NCBI RefSeq assembly: GCF_021603585.1
Contig: NZ_BQHI01000002.1
Location: forward strand, 418,067 to 482,066
Source: Pseudomonas sputi
GTDB taxonomy: Bacteria; Pseudomonadota; Gammaproteobacteria; Pseudomonadales; Pseudomonadaceae
DNA: 64,000 bases
Reading direction: 5' to 3'
A program made the translations under genes and the position numbers. The notes under the pieces were generated by a model, which saw only the letters and a program-made list of their open reading frames with translations, searched no databases and was not told the origin of the DNA. Below are positions 1-9,095 of this stretch, in pieces; the stretch's first letter is position 1; the number at the start of each line of letters is the position of its first letter.

Positions 1-116
1 GTCTTAAGTCTCAACATCCGGCGATGTTCAGCCTTTCGGCTCGGGAAGATCGTCTCCCGAACCGGCCCTGAGTCCACCGGAACTGCCTTGTCACTCTGCA
101 TGATGACGAGTGTACC

Positions 117-146
117 TTGAGCATTTTTGCCAATGGTGCCTACTAT
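117..146 (+). promoter_or_regulatory. Candidate sigma-70 promoter for the small acetyltransferase gene
   Basis: TTGAGC (117-122) and TACTAT (141-146) are separated by 18 bases, a fair match to -35 and -10 boxes. The next start codon lies about 140 bases downstream. The rest of the first 283 bases shows no convincing coding frame. This is a sequence match only. Confidence 0.4.
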
Positions 147-283
147 TTGATACGTGCTCGGGTTGCGCGAGATCGGTGCAGTTCTTCTCGGTGTCCGTCA
201 GGCACGGGGTGGCGTAGATGTTCCTTCGCCGGGAAAACATCGGTAAGGTAGGGGTCAGAATTCGAGACCCGCGAGGAGTAGTG

Positions 284-565
284 ATGAGCGAGGCGTTGTC
301 CATCCACCATGACCAGGCTGGTCATCAGTTCGAGACCAATGTGGACGGTCATCGTGCCTACCTGACCTATATGGATCTGGGGAAACAGACCCTGGATATC
401 TACCGCACCTTCGTGCCCAACGCCTTGCGTGGCCGAGGCATCGCGGCAGCCCTGACCGAACGGGCGCTGCAATACGCCGATGAAATGGGCTACACGGTCA
501 TTCCGTCGTGCTCCTACGTGGAGCGTTATATGGAGCGTCATCAGCGGCGCACCGCCAAGATCTGA
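284..565 (+). CDS. Small GNAT-family N-acetyltransferase (YjdJ type)
   Basis: This 93-residue protein matches the compact COG2388 type of GNAT acetyltransferases, which carry only the acetyl-CoA binding core. The RGRGIA segment at residues 49-54, followed by a helix, fits the acetyl-CoA pyrophosphate loop (R/Q-x-x-G-x-A). The ATG at 284 is chosen because GAGGAG lies five bases upstream; a longer frame exists but adds a non-conserved N-terminus. The acceptor substrate cannot be read from the sequence. A bidirectional terminator separates it from the convergent DAHP synthase gene. Confidence 0.85.
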   Translation: MSEALSIHHDQAGHQFETNVDGHRAYLTYMDLGKQTLDIYRTFVPNALRGRGIAAALTERALQYADEMGYTVIPSCSYVERYMERHQRRTAKI

Positions 566-585
566 CTGACCTCACCGCACACACA

Positions 586-615
586 AAAACGCCGGGCAAT
601 GCCCGGCGTTTTTTT
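586..615. terminator. Bidirectional rho-independent terminator
   Basis: The perfect stem GCCGGGC / GCCCGGC has a three-base loop, with an A-run on the left and a T-run on the right. It can therefore stop transcription both from the acetyltransferase gene (plus strand) and from the DAHP synthase gene (minus strand). Confidence 0.9.
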
Positions 616-633
616 ATGCCTGCGAAACGGCTG

Positions 634-1710
634 TCAGCCGCGCTGACGTTTCGGCAGTACATCCTTGAGCTTGGCGTGCATGCTGCGCAATGTGTTTTCG
701 GTTGCGGACCAGTCGATGCAGGCATCGGTAATCGACACGCCGTATTGCAGGTCGGCGAGGTCTTTCGGGATCGCCTGGCAGCCCCAGTTCAGGTGACTTT
801 CGACCATCAGGCCGATGATCGACTGGTTGCCTTCGAGGATCTGGTTGGCAACGTTCTCCATCACCAGCGGTTGCAAGGCCGGATCCTTGTTGGAGTTGGC
901 GTGGCTGCAGTCGACCATGATGTTCGGCTTGATCTTGGCCTTGTTCAGCGCCTGCTCGCACAGGGCGACGCTGACCGAATCATAGTTAGGCTTGCCGTTG
1001 CCGCCGCGCAGTACCACGTGACCGTAGGCGTTGCCCTTGGTGGTGACGATCGACACGCCACCTTCCTGGTTGATGCCCAGGAAACGGTGCGGGCTGGAAA
1101 CCGACTGCAAGGCGTTGATCGCCACGGTCAGACCGCCGTCGGTGCCGTTCTTGAAGCCGACCGCCGAGGACAGGCCGGAAGCCATTTCACGGTGGGTCTG
1201 GGATTCGGTGGTCCGTGCGCCGATGGCCGACCAGCTGATCAGGTCCTGCAGATATTGCGGGGAAATCGGGTCGAGGGCTTCGGTCGCGGTCGGCAGGCCT
1301 TTCTCGGCCAGATCCAGCAGCAACTGGCGACCGATGTGCAGACCGTCCTGGATCTTGAACGAGTCATCCAGGTACGGGTCGTTGATCAGGCCTTTCCAGC
1401 CGACGGTGGTCCGTGGCTTTTCGAAATACACGCGCATGACCAGATACAGGGTGTCCGAGACTTCTGCCGCCAGCACCTTCAGGCGATCGGCATATTCGTG
1501 GGCAGCCTTGATGTCGTGGATCGAGCAGGGGCCGATCACCACGAACAGACGATGGTCAGTGCCATCGAGAATGTTGCGGATGACTTCGCGACCCTTGGTG
1601 ACGGTGCGCAGGGCAGCGTCGCTCAGAGGAATATCACGCTTGAGCTGATCGGGAGTGATCAGGGTCTCGTTGGAGGCGACGTTTAGGTCGTTGATCGGTA
1701 AATCAGCCAT
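634..1710 (-). CDS. Class I 3-deoxy-7-phosphoheptulonate (DAHP) synthase, AroF/AroG/AroH family
   Basis: This enzyme catalyses the first step of the shikimate pathway, condensing phosphoenolpyruvate with erythrose 4-phosphate. The 358 residues equal the usual length of the E. coli type I enzymes. Diagnostic segments are GPCSIHD (60-66, with the metal-site cysteine), EKPRTTVGWKG, ARTTESQ and GFKNGT. Which aromatic amino acid inhibits it cannot be told reliably by eye, so no symbol is given. A second, unrelated class II DAHP synthase is encoded at 15665-17011, so the organism has two structurally different entry enzymes. Confidence 0.97.
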   Translation of the reverse strand: MADLPINDLNVASNETLITPDQLKRDIPLSDAALRTVTKGREVIRNILDGTDHRLFVVIGPCSIHDIKAAHEYADRLKVLAAEVSDTLYLVMRVYFEKPRTTVGWKGLINDPYLDDSFKIQDGLHIGRQLLLDLAEKGLPTATEALDPISPQYLQDLISWSAIGARTTESQTHREMASGLSSAVGFKNGTDGGLTVAINALQSVSSPHRFLGINQEGGVSIVTTKGNAYGHVVLRGGNGKPNYDSVSVALCEQALNKAKIKPNIMVDCSHANSNKDPALQPLVMENVANQILEGNQSIIGLMVESHLNWGCQAIPKDLADLQYGVSITDACIDWSATENTLRSMHAKLKDVLPKRQRG

Positions 1711-1840
1711 CGTTTACTCGTCAGGTCACGGGTGCCGGCCGCCAGCGATCCCCGCGCGGCGGAGCACAGCAGATTTAAGCGCGTCGGGGAGCCGAACCTT
1801 ATCGCGTTAGACGCCTGCTAGACAATGGGCAAGTCACTGT

Positions 1841-2284
1841 TCAGTCCGGCACGGGTTGAGCAAAAGCCTTGCGAACGGTGTCGTGGGAGAATTCGTCGGC
1901 GTGCTGTTCGACCCATTGCAGGGCCAGGGCCTGAATATCCTGGAGGTCGTCGTGGGCGTCGTTGAGTCGGCAATAGCGTTCGATCTGACACACTTGCTCA
2001 CCCATTCGCGCGCTGAACAGCGTCTGTTCGTCGGTGAAGGCGATGCCCACCAGATAGCCTTTCTTGCGTCGCAGGCACCAGGCCACGTAGCCCGGATAAC
2101 AGATGTCGGCATTTAGAGTCGGCATGCGCACTTGCAGCGCAGTGCCATGGCGCCAGGCACGGTGGTAATTGCAAGCGATGCCGCCGAGGCTGATAGTGTG
2201 CAGCCGTTGACGCGAAATACACTCCGGTGTGCGCAAGGTCAATTCAACGGGCACATCATCCGGATGAGGAATAAACCGTCCCAT
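1841..2284 (-). CDS. PilZ domain-like protein
   Basis: The 147-residue protein resembles single-domain PilZ proteins, which bind cyclic di-GMP. The segment TISLGG fits the D/N-x-S-x-x-G half of the PilZ signature with its first residue changed to T. The usual RxxxR half is not clear, so ligand binding is uncertain. The ATG at 2284 has GGGAG upstream and is preferred to an upstream extension. Its start codon overlaps that of the divergent thioredoxin-like gene within one CATG, so its promoter must lie inside that neighbour. Confidence 0.75.
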   Translation of the reverse strand: MGRFIPHPDDVPVELTLRTPECISRQRLHTISLGGIACNYHRAWRHGTALQVRMPTLNADICYPGYVAWCLRRKKGYLVGIAFTDEQTLFSARMGEQVCQIERYCRLNDAHDDLQDIQALALQWVEQHADEFSHDTVRKAFAQPVPD

Positions 2285-2669
2285 GAGCACAGACTCCCTG
2301 TGTCGGCCATTTGACATTGTTTCCCCCAGTATAGTGGTCGAATCGCAGCTGACCGATTTCGACGCCGATCAACGGCTGCTGGCGATGAACGGTGTTTCGC
2401 TGGTGATCTTCACCAGCGTCGGCTGCGCCAGTTGCCGTTATGCCCGCGAAGTGTTGCCGGGTCTCGATCTGGCGGTCGATCGCGTGTGCTGGATCGATGC
2501 CGGTGACAACGGCGGACTGGTCGAGCGTTATCAGGTCTTTCATTTGCCGGCGCTGTTTGTGGTGCGCGACGGCGAGTTCTTCGGGGCGGTGCACACGCGC
2601 CTGAATGCCGATGAGCTGAACACTGCCGTGGCGCAAGCGCTGGGTCGAATTGCAGAGGAGTTGCCGTGA
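2283..2669 (+). CDS. Thioredoxin-like protein with a CxxC active site
   Basis: The 128-residue protein has a thioredoxin-like layout: a beta strand, then the redox pair in TSVGCASCRYA near residue 50, then a YQVFHLPALFVVRDGEFFG segment carrying the conserved cis-proline. It probably acts as a small thiol-disulfide exchange protein in the cytoplasm; no signal peptide is seen. GAGGA lies 12 bases before the ATG, a slightly long spacing. It overlaps panE (GTGATG at 2666-2671), so the two are probably co-transcribed. Confidence 0.8.
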   Translation: MSTDSLCRPFDIVSPSIVVESQLTDFDADQRLLAMNGVSLVIFTSVGCASCRYAREVLPGLDLAVDRVCWIDAGDNGGLVERYQVFHLPALFVVRDGEFFGAVHTRLNADELNTAVAQALGRIAEELP

Positions 2670-3625
2670 TGGGGGCAGTCGTCAAGAGGCCGGTGGTAGG
2701 GATTATCGGCACCGGCGCAATCGGAGGGTTCTACGGCTTGATGCTGGCTCGGGCCGGATTCGATGTGCACTTTTTGCTGCGCAGCGAGTTTTCCGCGGTC
2801 GCCGAGCGCGGCTTGCGGGTGGACAGCGCGGTTCACGGCACGTTGACGCTGAACCCGGTGCAGGCCTATTCATCGGCTGAAGACATGCCGCCCTGCGACT
2901 GGCTGCTGGTCGGCGCCAAAACCACCAGCAATGCCGGGTTGGCGCCGTCGATTGTTCAGGCGGCGAAACCCGACGCGAAAGTGCTGGTGCTGCAAAACGG
3001 CCTCGACGTCGAGGACAGCCTGCGGGCGTTGCTGCCCGATTCCCTGCACTTGCTGGGCGGTTTGTGCCTGATCTGCGTCCACCGCGAGGGGCCGGGGCAG
3101 ATCACCCATCAGGCGCTGGGGGCGGTAAACGTCGGTTATCACAGCGGCCCGGCAGCGGAGGACGCGGCGCGCATGGCGATCGTCGAGGAGGGCGCCGGCC
3201 TGTTCCGCGCCGCCGGTCTCGACTCCCAGGCGATGCCGAACCTGCATCAGGCGCGCTGGCAGAAACTGGTGTGGAACATTCCCTACAACGGGCTTTCGGT
3301 GTTGCTCGGCGCCGGCACCACGCCACTGATGGCTGACACTGACAGCCGCGCCTTGATTCAGGCATTGATGGCTGAAGTGGTGCAGGGCGCCAGGGCCTGC
3401 GGTCACGACATGCCGCCCGGCTACGCTGAATACCTGTTCATGATGACCGAGAAAATGCCCGACTATTGGCCGAGCATGTACCACGACTTCCTGCACAAGC
3501 GACCGCTGGAGCTGGAGGCGATCTACGCTCGTCCTTTGGCGGCGGCAAAAGCGGCAGGCTGCGAATTGCCGCGAATCGAATCGTTGTATCGCACACTGAG
3601 CTTTATCGACCGGCGTAACGTTTAA
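2669..3625 (+). CDS. panE: 2-dehydropantoate 2-reductase (ketopantoate reductase) family
   Basis: The protein belongs to the ApbA/PanE family, which reduces ketopantoate to pantoate with NADPH in pantothenate and CoA synthesis. The N-terminal Rossmann motif is GTGAIGG (14-20). The segment RWQKLVWNIPYNGLS contains the catalytic lysine and the conserved asparagine of the K-x-x-x-N pattern. At 318 residues it has typical length. AGAGGAG lies eight bases before the ATG at 2669; a GTG three bases earlier is also possible. Pseudomonads often carry several paralogues, so the physiological substrate could differ. Confidence 0.85.
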   Translation: MGAVVKRPVVGIIGTGAIGGFYGLMLARAGFDVHFLLRSEFSAVAERGLRVDSAVHGTLTLNPVQAYSSAEDMPPCDWLLVGAKTTSNAGLAPSIVQAAKPDAKVLVLQNGLDVEDSLRALLPDSLHLLGGLCLICVHREGPGQITHQALGAVNVGYHSGPAAEDAARMAIVEEGAGLFRAAGLDSQAMPNLHQARWQKLVWNIPYNGLSVLLGAGTTPLMADTDSRALIQALMAEVVQGARACGHDMPPGYAEYLFMMTEKMPDYWPSMYHDFLHKRPLELEAIYARPLAAAKAAGCELPRIESLYRTLSFIDRRNV

Positions 3626-3648
3626 GCCGGTCGCACCGGGGGAAAGGC

Positions 3649-4554
3649 ATGGCCAAGAACATCGATGACAAACTGGTGCTGGCGATTTCGTCCCGTGCCC
3701 TGTTCGACCTGAGTGAAAGCCACAAGGTCTATGAGTCGAGCGGCGTCGAAGCCTATCGGCAATATCAGATCGACCACGAAGACGAAATCCTCGCGCCGGG
3801 TGATGCCTTTCCGCTGGTGGAAAAACTGCTTAACCTCAACAGTCGCCTCGGCCGCGCCCGGGTCGAGGTGGTTCTGGTGTCGCGCAACAGTGCCGACACC
3901 GGCCTGCGCGTTTTCAACTCCATTGGTCACTACGGCCTGGCGATCTCCCGCGCGGCGTTCGTTGGCGGCCGTAGTCCTTATCCGTACCTGAAGGCTTTTG
4001 GTTGCGACCTGTTTCTCTCCACCCATGCCGAAGACGTACGCGCCGCGCTGGACGCCGGTTTTGCGGCGGCGACCATTCTGTCCGGCGGTGCCAGCCGTGC
4101 CGCCAGCGACGAATTGCGCATTGCCTTCGACGGTGATGCGGTGCTGTTTTCCGACGAGTCGGAGCGGGTCTATCAGTCCGGTGGTCTTGAAGCCTTCCAG
4201 GCCAAGGAGCGTGAATCCGCGCGTGAGCCGTTACGTGGTGGACCGTTCAAGGGCTTTCTCGCGGCGCTCAATCTGTTGCAGCGCGAGTTCACCGATGAGG
4301 AGTGCCCGATTCGCACCGCACTGGTCACCGCACGTTCGGCTCCGGCCCACGAGCGGGTGATCCGCACCTTGCGCGAATGGGACATCCGTCTGGACGAGTC
4401 GCTGTTCCTCGGCGGCCTGACCAAATCGGCGTTCCTCGAAGCCTTCGCCGCCGACGTTTTTTTCGACGATCAGGCCGGCCACTGCGAGCTGGCCCGGGAA
4501 GTCGTGGCGACGGGTCATGTGCCCCACGGCATCAGCAACGAACCGGCGGTCTAA
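3649..4554 (+). CDS. 5'-nucleotidase (cytosolic 5'-nucleotidase-like, PF06189 type)
   Basis: The 301-residue protein matches the bacterial homologues of cytosolic 5'-nucleotidase I, HAD-like enzymes that dephosphorylate nucleoside monophosphates. Supporting segments are LVLAISSRALFDL at the N-terminus, VEVVLVSRNSADTGLRVFNSI, AFVGGRSPYPYLKAF, and VFFDDQAGHCE near the end, which fits the late acidic HAD motif. The ATG follows GGGGAAAGGC closely. It lies 23 bases behind panE on the same strand and may share its transcript. Substrate preference cannot be read from sequence. Confidence 0.85.
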   Translation: MAKNIDDKLVLAISSRALFDLSESHKVYESSGVEAYRQYQIDHEDEILAPGDAFPLVEKLLNLNSRLGRARVEVVLVSRNSADTGLRVFNSIGHYGLAISRAAFVGGRSPYPYLKAFGCDLFLSTHAEDVRAALDAGFAAATILSGGASRAASDELRIAFDGDAVLFSDESERVYQSGGLEAFQAKERESAREPLRGGPFKGFLAALNLLQREFTDEECPIRTALVTARSAPAHERVIRTLREWDIRLDESLFLGGLTKSAFLEAFAADVFFDDQAGHCELAREVVATGHVPHGISNEPAV

Positions 4555-4652
4555 AGCCCTCGTGGTTCAAGACGTTGCGTCGCACGTCGTACTCTCCAAG
4601 GCACTGCTAAGCTGAATCAAATCTCCGCCATGTTGGCACGCGAGGGGGTCAT

Positions 4653-5156
4653 ATGATTCGTTCGATGCTGTATGCCACTGACCTCGGTCTGTACGCACCG
4701 TTAGTGATGCAGCATGCCCTGGCGATGGCGCGAACGTTCAATGCCGATCTGTACGTGGTGCACGCGGTGGAACCCATGGGGCTGTTTGCCGAATCGGTGT
4801 TGCAGAGTTATCTCGATGAAGAGGCGTTGAACGAATTTCACAGTCAGGGTCTGAAAACCGTCATTGCCAATATCGAGCAGCGGGTGCTCGACAGTTTTCG
4901 CGAAGAGCTGGGGGACGAGGGCGAGCAGGATCTGCTGCGGATACGCGCAGTGCGGGTGCTGCAGGGCGATCCGTCACAGGTGATTCTCGATCAGGTGCAG
5001 AAACTCTCTGTCGATTTGCTGATCGTAGGAAGTCACAGCCATGGGGTCGGGGCCGAAACACCGCTGGGGCGAACGGCAGCCCGACTGCTGCAATTGTCCA
5101 AGGTACCGGTTTATCTGGTGCCGTTGGTGGAGCGTCGGCGTCGGGAGGATCGCTGA
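4653..5156 (+). CDS. Universal stress protein, UspA family
   Basis: The 167-residue protein has the single-domain UspA layout. The N-terminal strand MIRSMLYATDLG is followed by a long helix (LVMQHALAMARTF) and ADLYVVHAVEP. The C-terminal part has DLLIVGSHSHG and then TPLGRTAARLLQLSKVPVYLVP, the region that binds ATP in nucleotide-binding members of the family. A GAGGGGGTC sequence precedes the ATG. Such proteins accumulate during growth arrest or stress; the specific role here is unknown. An AT-rich gap separates it from cysB. Confidence 0.9.
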   Translation: MIRSMLYATDLGLYAPLVMQHALAMARTFNADLYVVHAVEPMGLFAESVLQSYLDEEALNEFHSQGLKTVIANIEQRVLDSFREELGDEGEQDLLRIRAVRVLQGDPSQVILDQVQKLSVDLLIVGSHSHGVGAETPLGRTAARLLQLSKVPVYLVPLVERRRREDR

Positions 5157-5260
5157 AGCGGGAATAATGGCACTTTGATAAAAAAGTTCTAGATTTATTC
5201 TTCAAACCATTAATATAGTTATATACCGTCGCTGATGCCCGTGGCGTCTACCTGCTTTGA

Positions 5261-6244
<984 letters not shown>

Positions 6245-6252
6245 GTCCCCGT

Positions 6253-6735
6253 CTACAGCACCTCGGTGACAGCAAACTGTTGCCGGGTGCCTGCCACCAG
6301 AATCGCCACCTCGTCCCCCTCGAACTTGCCCAGCAGGCTTTTGCCCAGCGGCGAGCGCGGGGTGATGACGGTAATCGGCTGACCCACCACATCGACTTTC
6401 AGGCCCGCCGCGTCCGGCGCCAGAAACAGCCATTGCTCGCGACCCTTTTCGTCTTCAAGACCAAGCAGGGCGCCGATTTCAATCCCTCGCTGATCGTCGT
6501 ACGCGCGCAGCGTCAGGTTCTGGCACAGCGCCAGCGACTGACGGATTTCCTCGACCCGTTTCGCCTGGCCCGCCGCCAGATATGACGCCTCGAGCCCCAG
6601 GGTGTCGTACTTGTTTTCGGCGATGTTCTCTTCGTGGGTCGCGGTTTCGTACGCGGTTTGCGCCGCGCGTTCGGCGATGTCGAGGTCGACGCGCAGCTTG
6701 TCGAGAATCAGTTGGTGAACGATCTGTTTATTCAT
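6253..6735 (-). CDS. GreA/GreB-family transcript cleavage factor-like protein
   Basis: The 160-residue protein has a helical N-terminal half resembling the Gre coiled coil and a C-terminal FKBP-like half ending in VITPRSPLGKSLLGKFEGDEVAIL. This matches the SPLGxALLGxxxGD signature of GreA/GreB C-terminal domains. The first residues (MNKQIVHQLILDKL) differ from true GreA and GreB, so it is probably a Gre paralogue that contacts RNA polymerase, not the housekeeping factor. It starts two bases after the stop of the upstream membrane-protein gene, so the two probably form an operon. Confidence 0.8.
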   Translation of the reverse strand: MNKQIVHQLILDKLRVDLDIAERAAQTAYETATHEENIAENKYDTLGLEASYLAAGQAKRVEEIRQSLALCQNLTLRAYDDQRGIEIGALLGLEDEKGREQWLFLAPDAAGLKVDVVGQPITVITPRSPLGKSLLGKFEGDEVAILVAGTRQQFAVTEVL

Positions 6736-6737
6736 GA

Positions 6738-7145
6738 TCAATCGCAGAATTGCAGGACATTGGCGCGGCTTTTTTCGCTGGGGGCCGTCTGATCCTGCTG
6801 CAGCCAGAACTGGCATTTGGGGTTCGACAGATTACGTGTGCTGCCACGCGCCTGGTCCAGGCGTGCCTGCTGTTCGTTCTTGCGCAGGTTTTCTTCATAC
6901 TGCTCGAACAGGCGGTTTTGTGGCTCAGGTTGTGGCTGGGGCTGGGCGGCTACCGGAGGCTTGCTCAGTTGTTGCACCGCCTCCGCCACCGGCTGCAACT
7001 GCCGGCTGAAGAGTAGCGAGGCGAGCCAGCAGGTCAGCGCAATGGCCAGGAAACCCAGCCACAGACCCAGAGCAATACTGCCGGTCAATTGCAGCGCGCT
7101 AAGCTGAACAGGCAACGGGCGACGCGGGTTGGGACGGTAGGGCAT
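6738..7145 (-). CDS. Single-pass membrane protein of unknown function
   Basis: I do not recognise a named family. The 135 residues contain a basic N-terminus, one hydrophobic segment at about 20-45, a proline- and glutamine-rich linker (about 60-77), and a charged helical region (LFEQYEENLRKNEQQARLDQ) with a C-terminal cysteine. The layout suggests a membrane anchor with a soluble tail. AGGAGG lies five bases before the ATG, a strong ribosome binding site. It precedes the Gre-like gene by two bases, so the pair is probably co-expressed. Confidence 0.7.
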   Translation of the reverse strand: MPYRPNPRRPLPVQLSALQLTGSIALGLWLGFLAIALTCWLASLLFSRQLQPVAEAVQQLSKPPVAAQPQPQPEPQNRLFEQYEENLRKNEQQARLDQARGSTRNLSNPKCQFWLQQDQTAPSEKSRANVLQFCD

Positions 7146-7269
7146 GGCTGCCTCCTGGCGGATGAATGCGGGCGAGTGGCGATTGTCGCACGAAGATTAA
7201 TTGCCGTCGGCTCTTCTGCATGGAGACATTTATGCGGACAATCGGCGCTTTTGCCAACGGGAGCCTTGA

Positions 7270-8412
7270 ATGCCGCCACTGAACACCCGCTGGGACATTT
7301 TTTGTACGGTCGTCGACAACTACGGCGACATCGGCGTGACCTGGCGTCTGGCCCGGCAACTGGTCAGCGAGCAGGCCATGACGGTGCGACTGTGGGTCGA
7401 TGATCTGCGTGCTTTCGAACGCATTTGCCCAGAAATCGACATCGGCCTCGATCGGCAATGGCAGCAGGGCGTCGAAGTCCGGCACTGGCCGGCTGAATGG
7501 CAGGAATCAGAAGCGGCCGACGTGGTGATCGCTGCGTTCGCCTGCCAGTTGCCGAGCCTTTATATGGACGCCATGGCCGCACGGGAAAAGCCGCCGTTGT
7601 GGATGAACCTCGATTATCTCAGCGCTGAAGACTGGGTGATTGGCTGCCACGGTCTGCCGTCGGTGAAGTACAAGTCGGTGCAGAAGTACTTTTTCTTTCC
7701 GGGGTTTCAGCCGGGTACCGGCGGCTTGTTGCGTGAGAGCGGTTTACTGGACCGGCGTCAGCAGTTTCAGCGGGATCCCGAGGCGCAGCGACAATTCCTG
7801 CAGGGTCTGGGGATCGATCCTGCGCCCGATGCGCAGCTGATTTCGCTGTTTGCCTACGAGAATGCCGGGCTCGCCAGTTGGCTGGATGTGCTTGCGGCTG
7901 ACTCTACGGCGACCCATCTGCTGGTGCCGGAAGGGCGGATTCTCGGCGATGTCGCCCGCTGGCTCGGGTTAGAGTCGTTGGCCGTCGGGGCAACGCATGT
8001 TCGTCAGTCGCTGACCGTGCAGGTGCTGCCGTTCGTCCGTCAGGATCAATATGATCAATTGCTCTGGTGCTGCGATTTCAACGCGGTGCGCGGCGAGGAC
8101 TCGTTCGTTCGGGCGCAGTGGGCGGGGCGGCCGATGCTGTGGCACATCTATCAGCAGGATGAAGACATCCATCTCGACAAGCTCGACGCCTTCCTTGCGC
8201 TCTACACAAAACGCCTTTCGCCGGCTGCCGTCGAGGCGATGAACGGTCTCTGGCGGGCCTGGAGTGCCGGGCAGCCTATCGGCGACCACTGGCTTGAGGC
8301 CCGTAAATACTGGCCAGAACTGCAGGAAAATGCCGAAGCATGGTGTCTGGAACAGGCCTTGCAGGCCGATCTTGCGACGGCGCTGGTACAGTTTTACCGA
8401 AATTGGATATGA
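7270..8412 (+). CDS. earP: EF-P arginine rhamnosyltransferase, EarP
   Basis: EarP transfers rhamnose from dTDP-rhamnose to Arg32 of elongation factor P, activating EF-P for rescue of ribosomes stalled at polyproline. The 380-residue protein carries the EarP N-terminus WDIFCTVVDNYGDIGVTWRL; Asp16 and Asp20 here correspond to the catalytic region aspartates known from P. putida. RGEDSFVRAQWAGRPMLWHIY is the C-terminal sugar-nucleotide region. It sits directly upstream of efp, as in other pseudomonads. A TATGAT sequence at 8408-8413, overlapping its stop, may serve efp. Confidence 0.96.
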   Translation: MPPLNTRWDIFCTVVDNYGDIGVTWRLARQLVSEQAMTVRLWVDDLRAFERICPEIDIGLDRQWQQGVEVRHWPAEWQESEAADVVIAAFACQLPSLYMDAMAAREKPPLWMNLDYLSAEDWVIGCHGLPSVKYKSVQKYFFFPGFQPGTGGLLRESGLLDRRQQFQRDPEAQRQFLQGLGIDPAPDAQLISLFAYENAGLASWLDVLAADSTATHLLVPEGRILGDVARWLGLESLAVGATHVRQSLTVQVLPFVRQDQYDQLLWCCDFNAVRGEDSFVRAQWAGRPMLWHIYQQDEDIHLDKLDAFLALYTKRLSPAAVEAMNGLWRAWSAGQPIGDHWLEARKYWPELQENAEAWCLEQALQADLATALVQFYRNWI

Positions 8413-8460
8413 TACGCGGCCTAGATTTTTGTAAATCCCATCCAAATTCGGATATTCGCA

Positions 8461-9030
8461 ATGAAAACTGGTAAAGAACTCAAACCCGGTACCGTGATCC
8501 GTATCGACAACGATCCTTGGCTGGTTCAGAAAGCTGAATTCACCAAATCGGGCCGTAACAGCGCGATCATGAAGACCAAGCTGAAGAACCTGCTGACCGG
8601 TTACAAGACCGAAACCGTTTACGGTGCGGACGACAAGCTGGACGACGTGATCCTCGACCGCAAAGAAGCGACCCTGTCCTTCATCAGCGGCGACACCTAC
8701 ACGTTCATGGACACCACCGACTACACCATGTACGAGCTGAACGCTGAAGACATCGAAAGCGTTCTGCCTTTCGTTGAAGAAGGCATGACCGACGTTTGCG
8801 AAGCCGTGTTCTTCGAAGAACGTCTGGTTTCCGTAGAGCTGCCGACCACCATCGTGCGTCAGGTTGACTACACCGAAGGTTCCGCTCGCGGTGATACTTC
8901 CGGCAAGGTGATGAAGCCTGCCAAACTGAAGAACGGTACCGAGCTGTCGGTGGCTGACTTCATCGAAATCGGCGACATGATCGAGATCGATACCCGCGAA
9001 GGCGGTTCCTACAAAGGCCGTGCCAAATAA
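8461..9030 (+). CDS. efp: Translation elongation factor P
   Basis: EF-P binds between the P and E sites of the ribosome and promotes peptide bond formation at consecutive prolines. The 189-residue protein has the three-domain EF-P layout. The modification loop reads TKSGRNS, placing Arg at position 32 where E. coli has the lysine that is beta-lysylated. This is the arginine type, matching the adjacent earP. Codon choice is strongly biased, as expected for a highly expressed gene. It ends at a strong bidirectional terminator. Confidence 0.98.
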   Translation: MKTGKELKPGTVIRIDNDPWLVQKAEFTKSGRNSAIMKTKLKNLLTGYKTETVYGADDKLDDVILDRKEATLSFISGDTYTFMDTTDYTMYELNAEDIESVLPFVEEGMTDVCEAVFFEERLVSVELPTTIVRQVDYTEGSARGDTSGKVMKPAKLKNGTELSVADFIEIGDMIEIDTREGGSYKGRAK

Positions 9031-9050
9031 GCACTGCTTTTTGCGGAAAG

Positions 9051-9081
9051 AAAAAGCCCGACCATTGAGTCGGGCTTTTTT
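9051..9081. terminator. Bidirectional rho-independent terminator after efp
   Basis: AAAAAGCCCGAC and GTCGGGCTTTTT form a perfect 12-base inverted repeat with a six-base loop. It serves efp on the plus strand and the convergent esterase gene on the minus strand. Confidence 0.95.
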
Positions 9082-9095
9082 ACGCCTGCTGAAAA

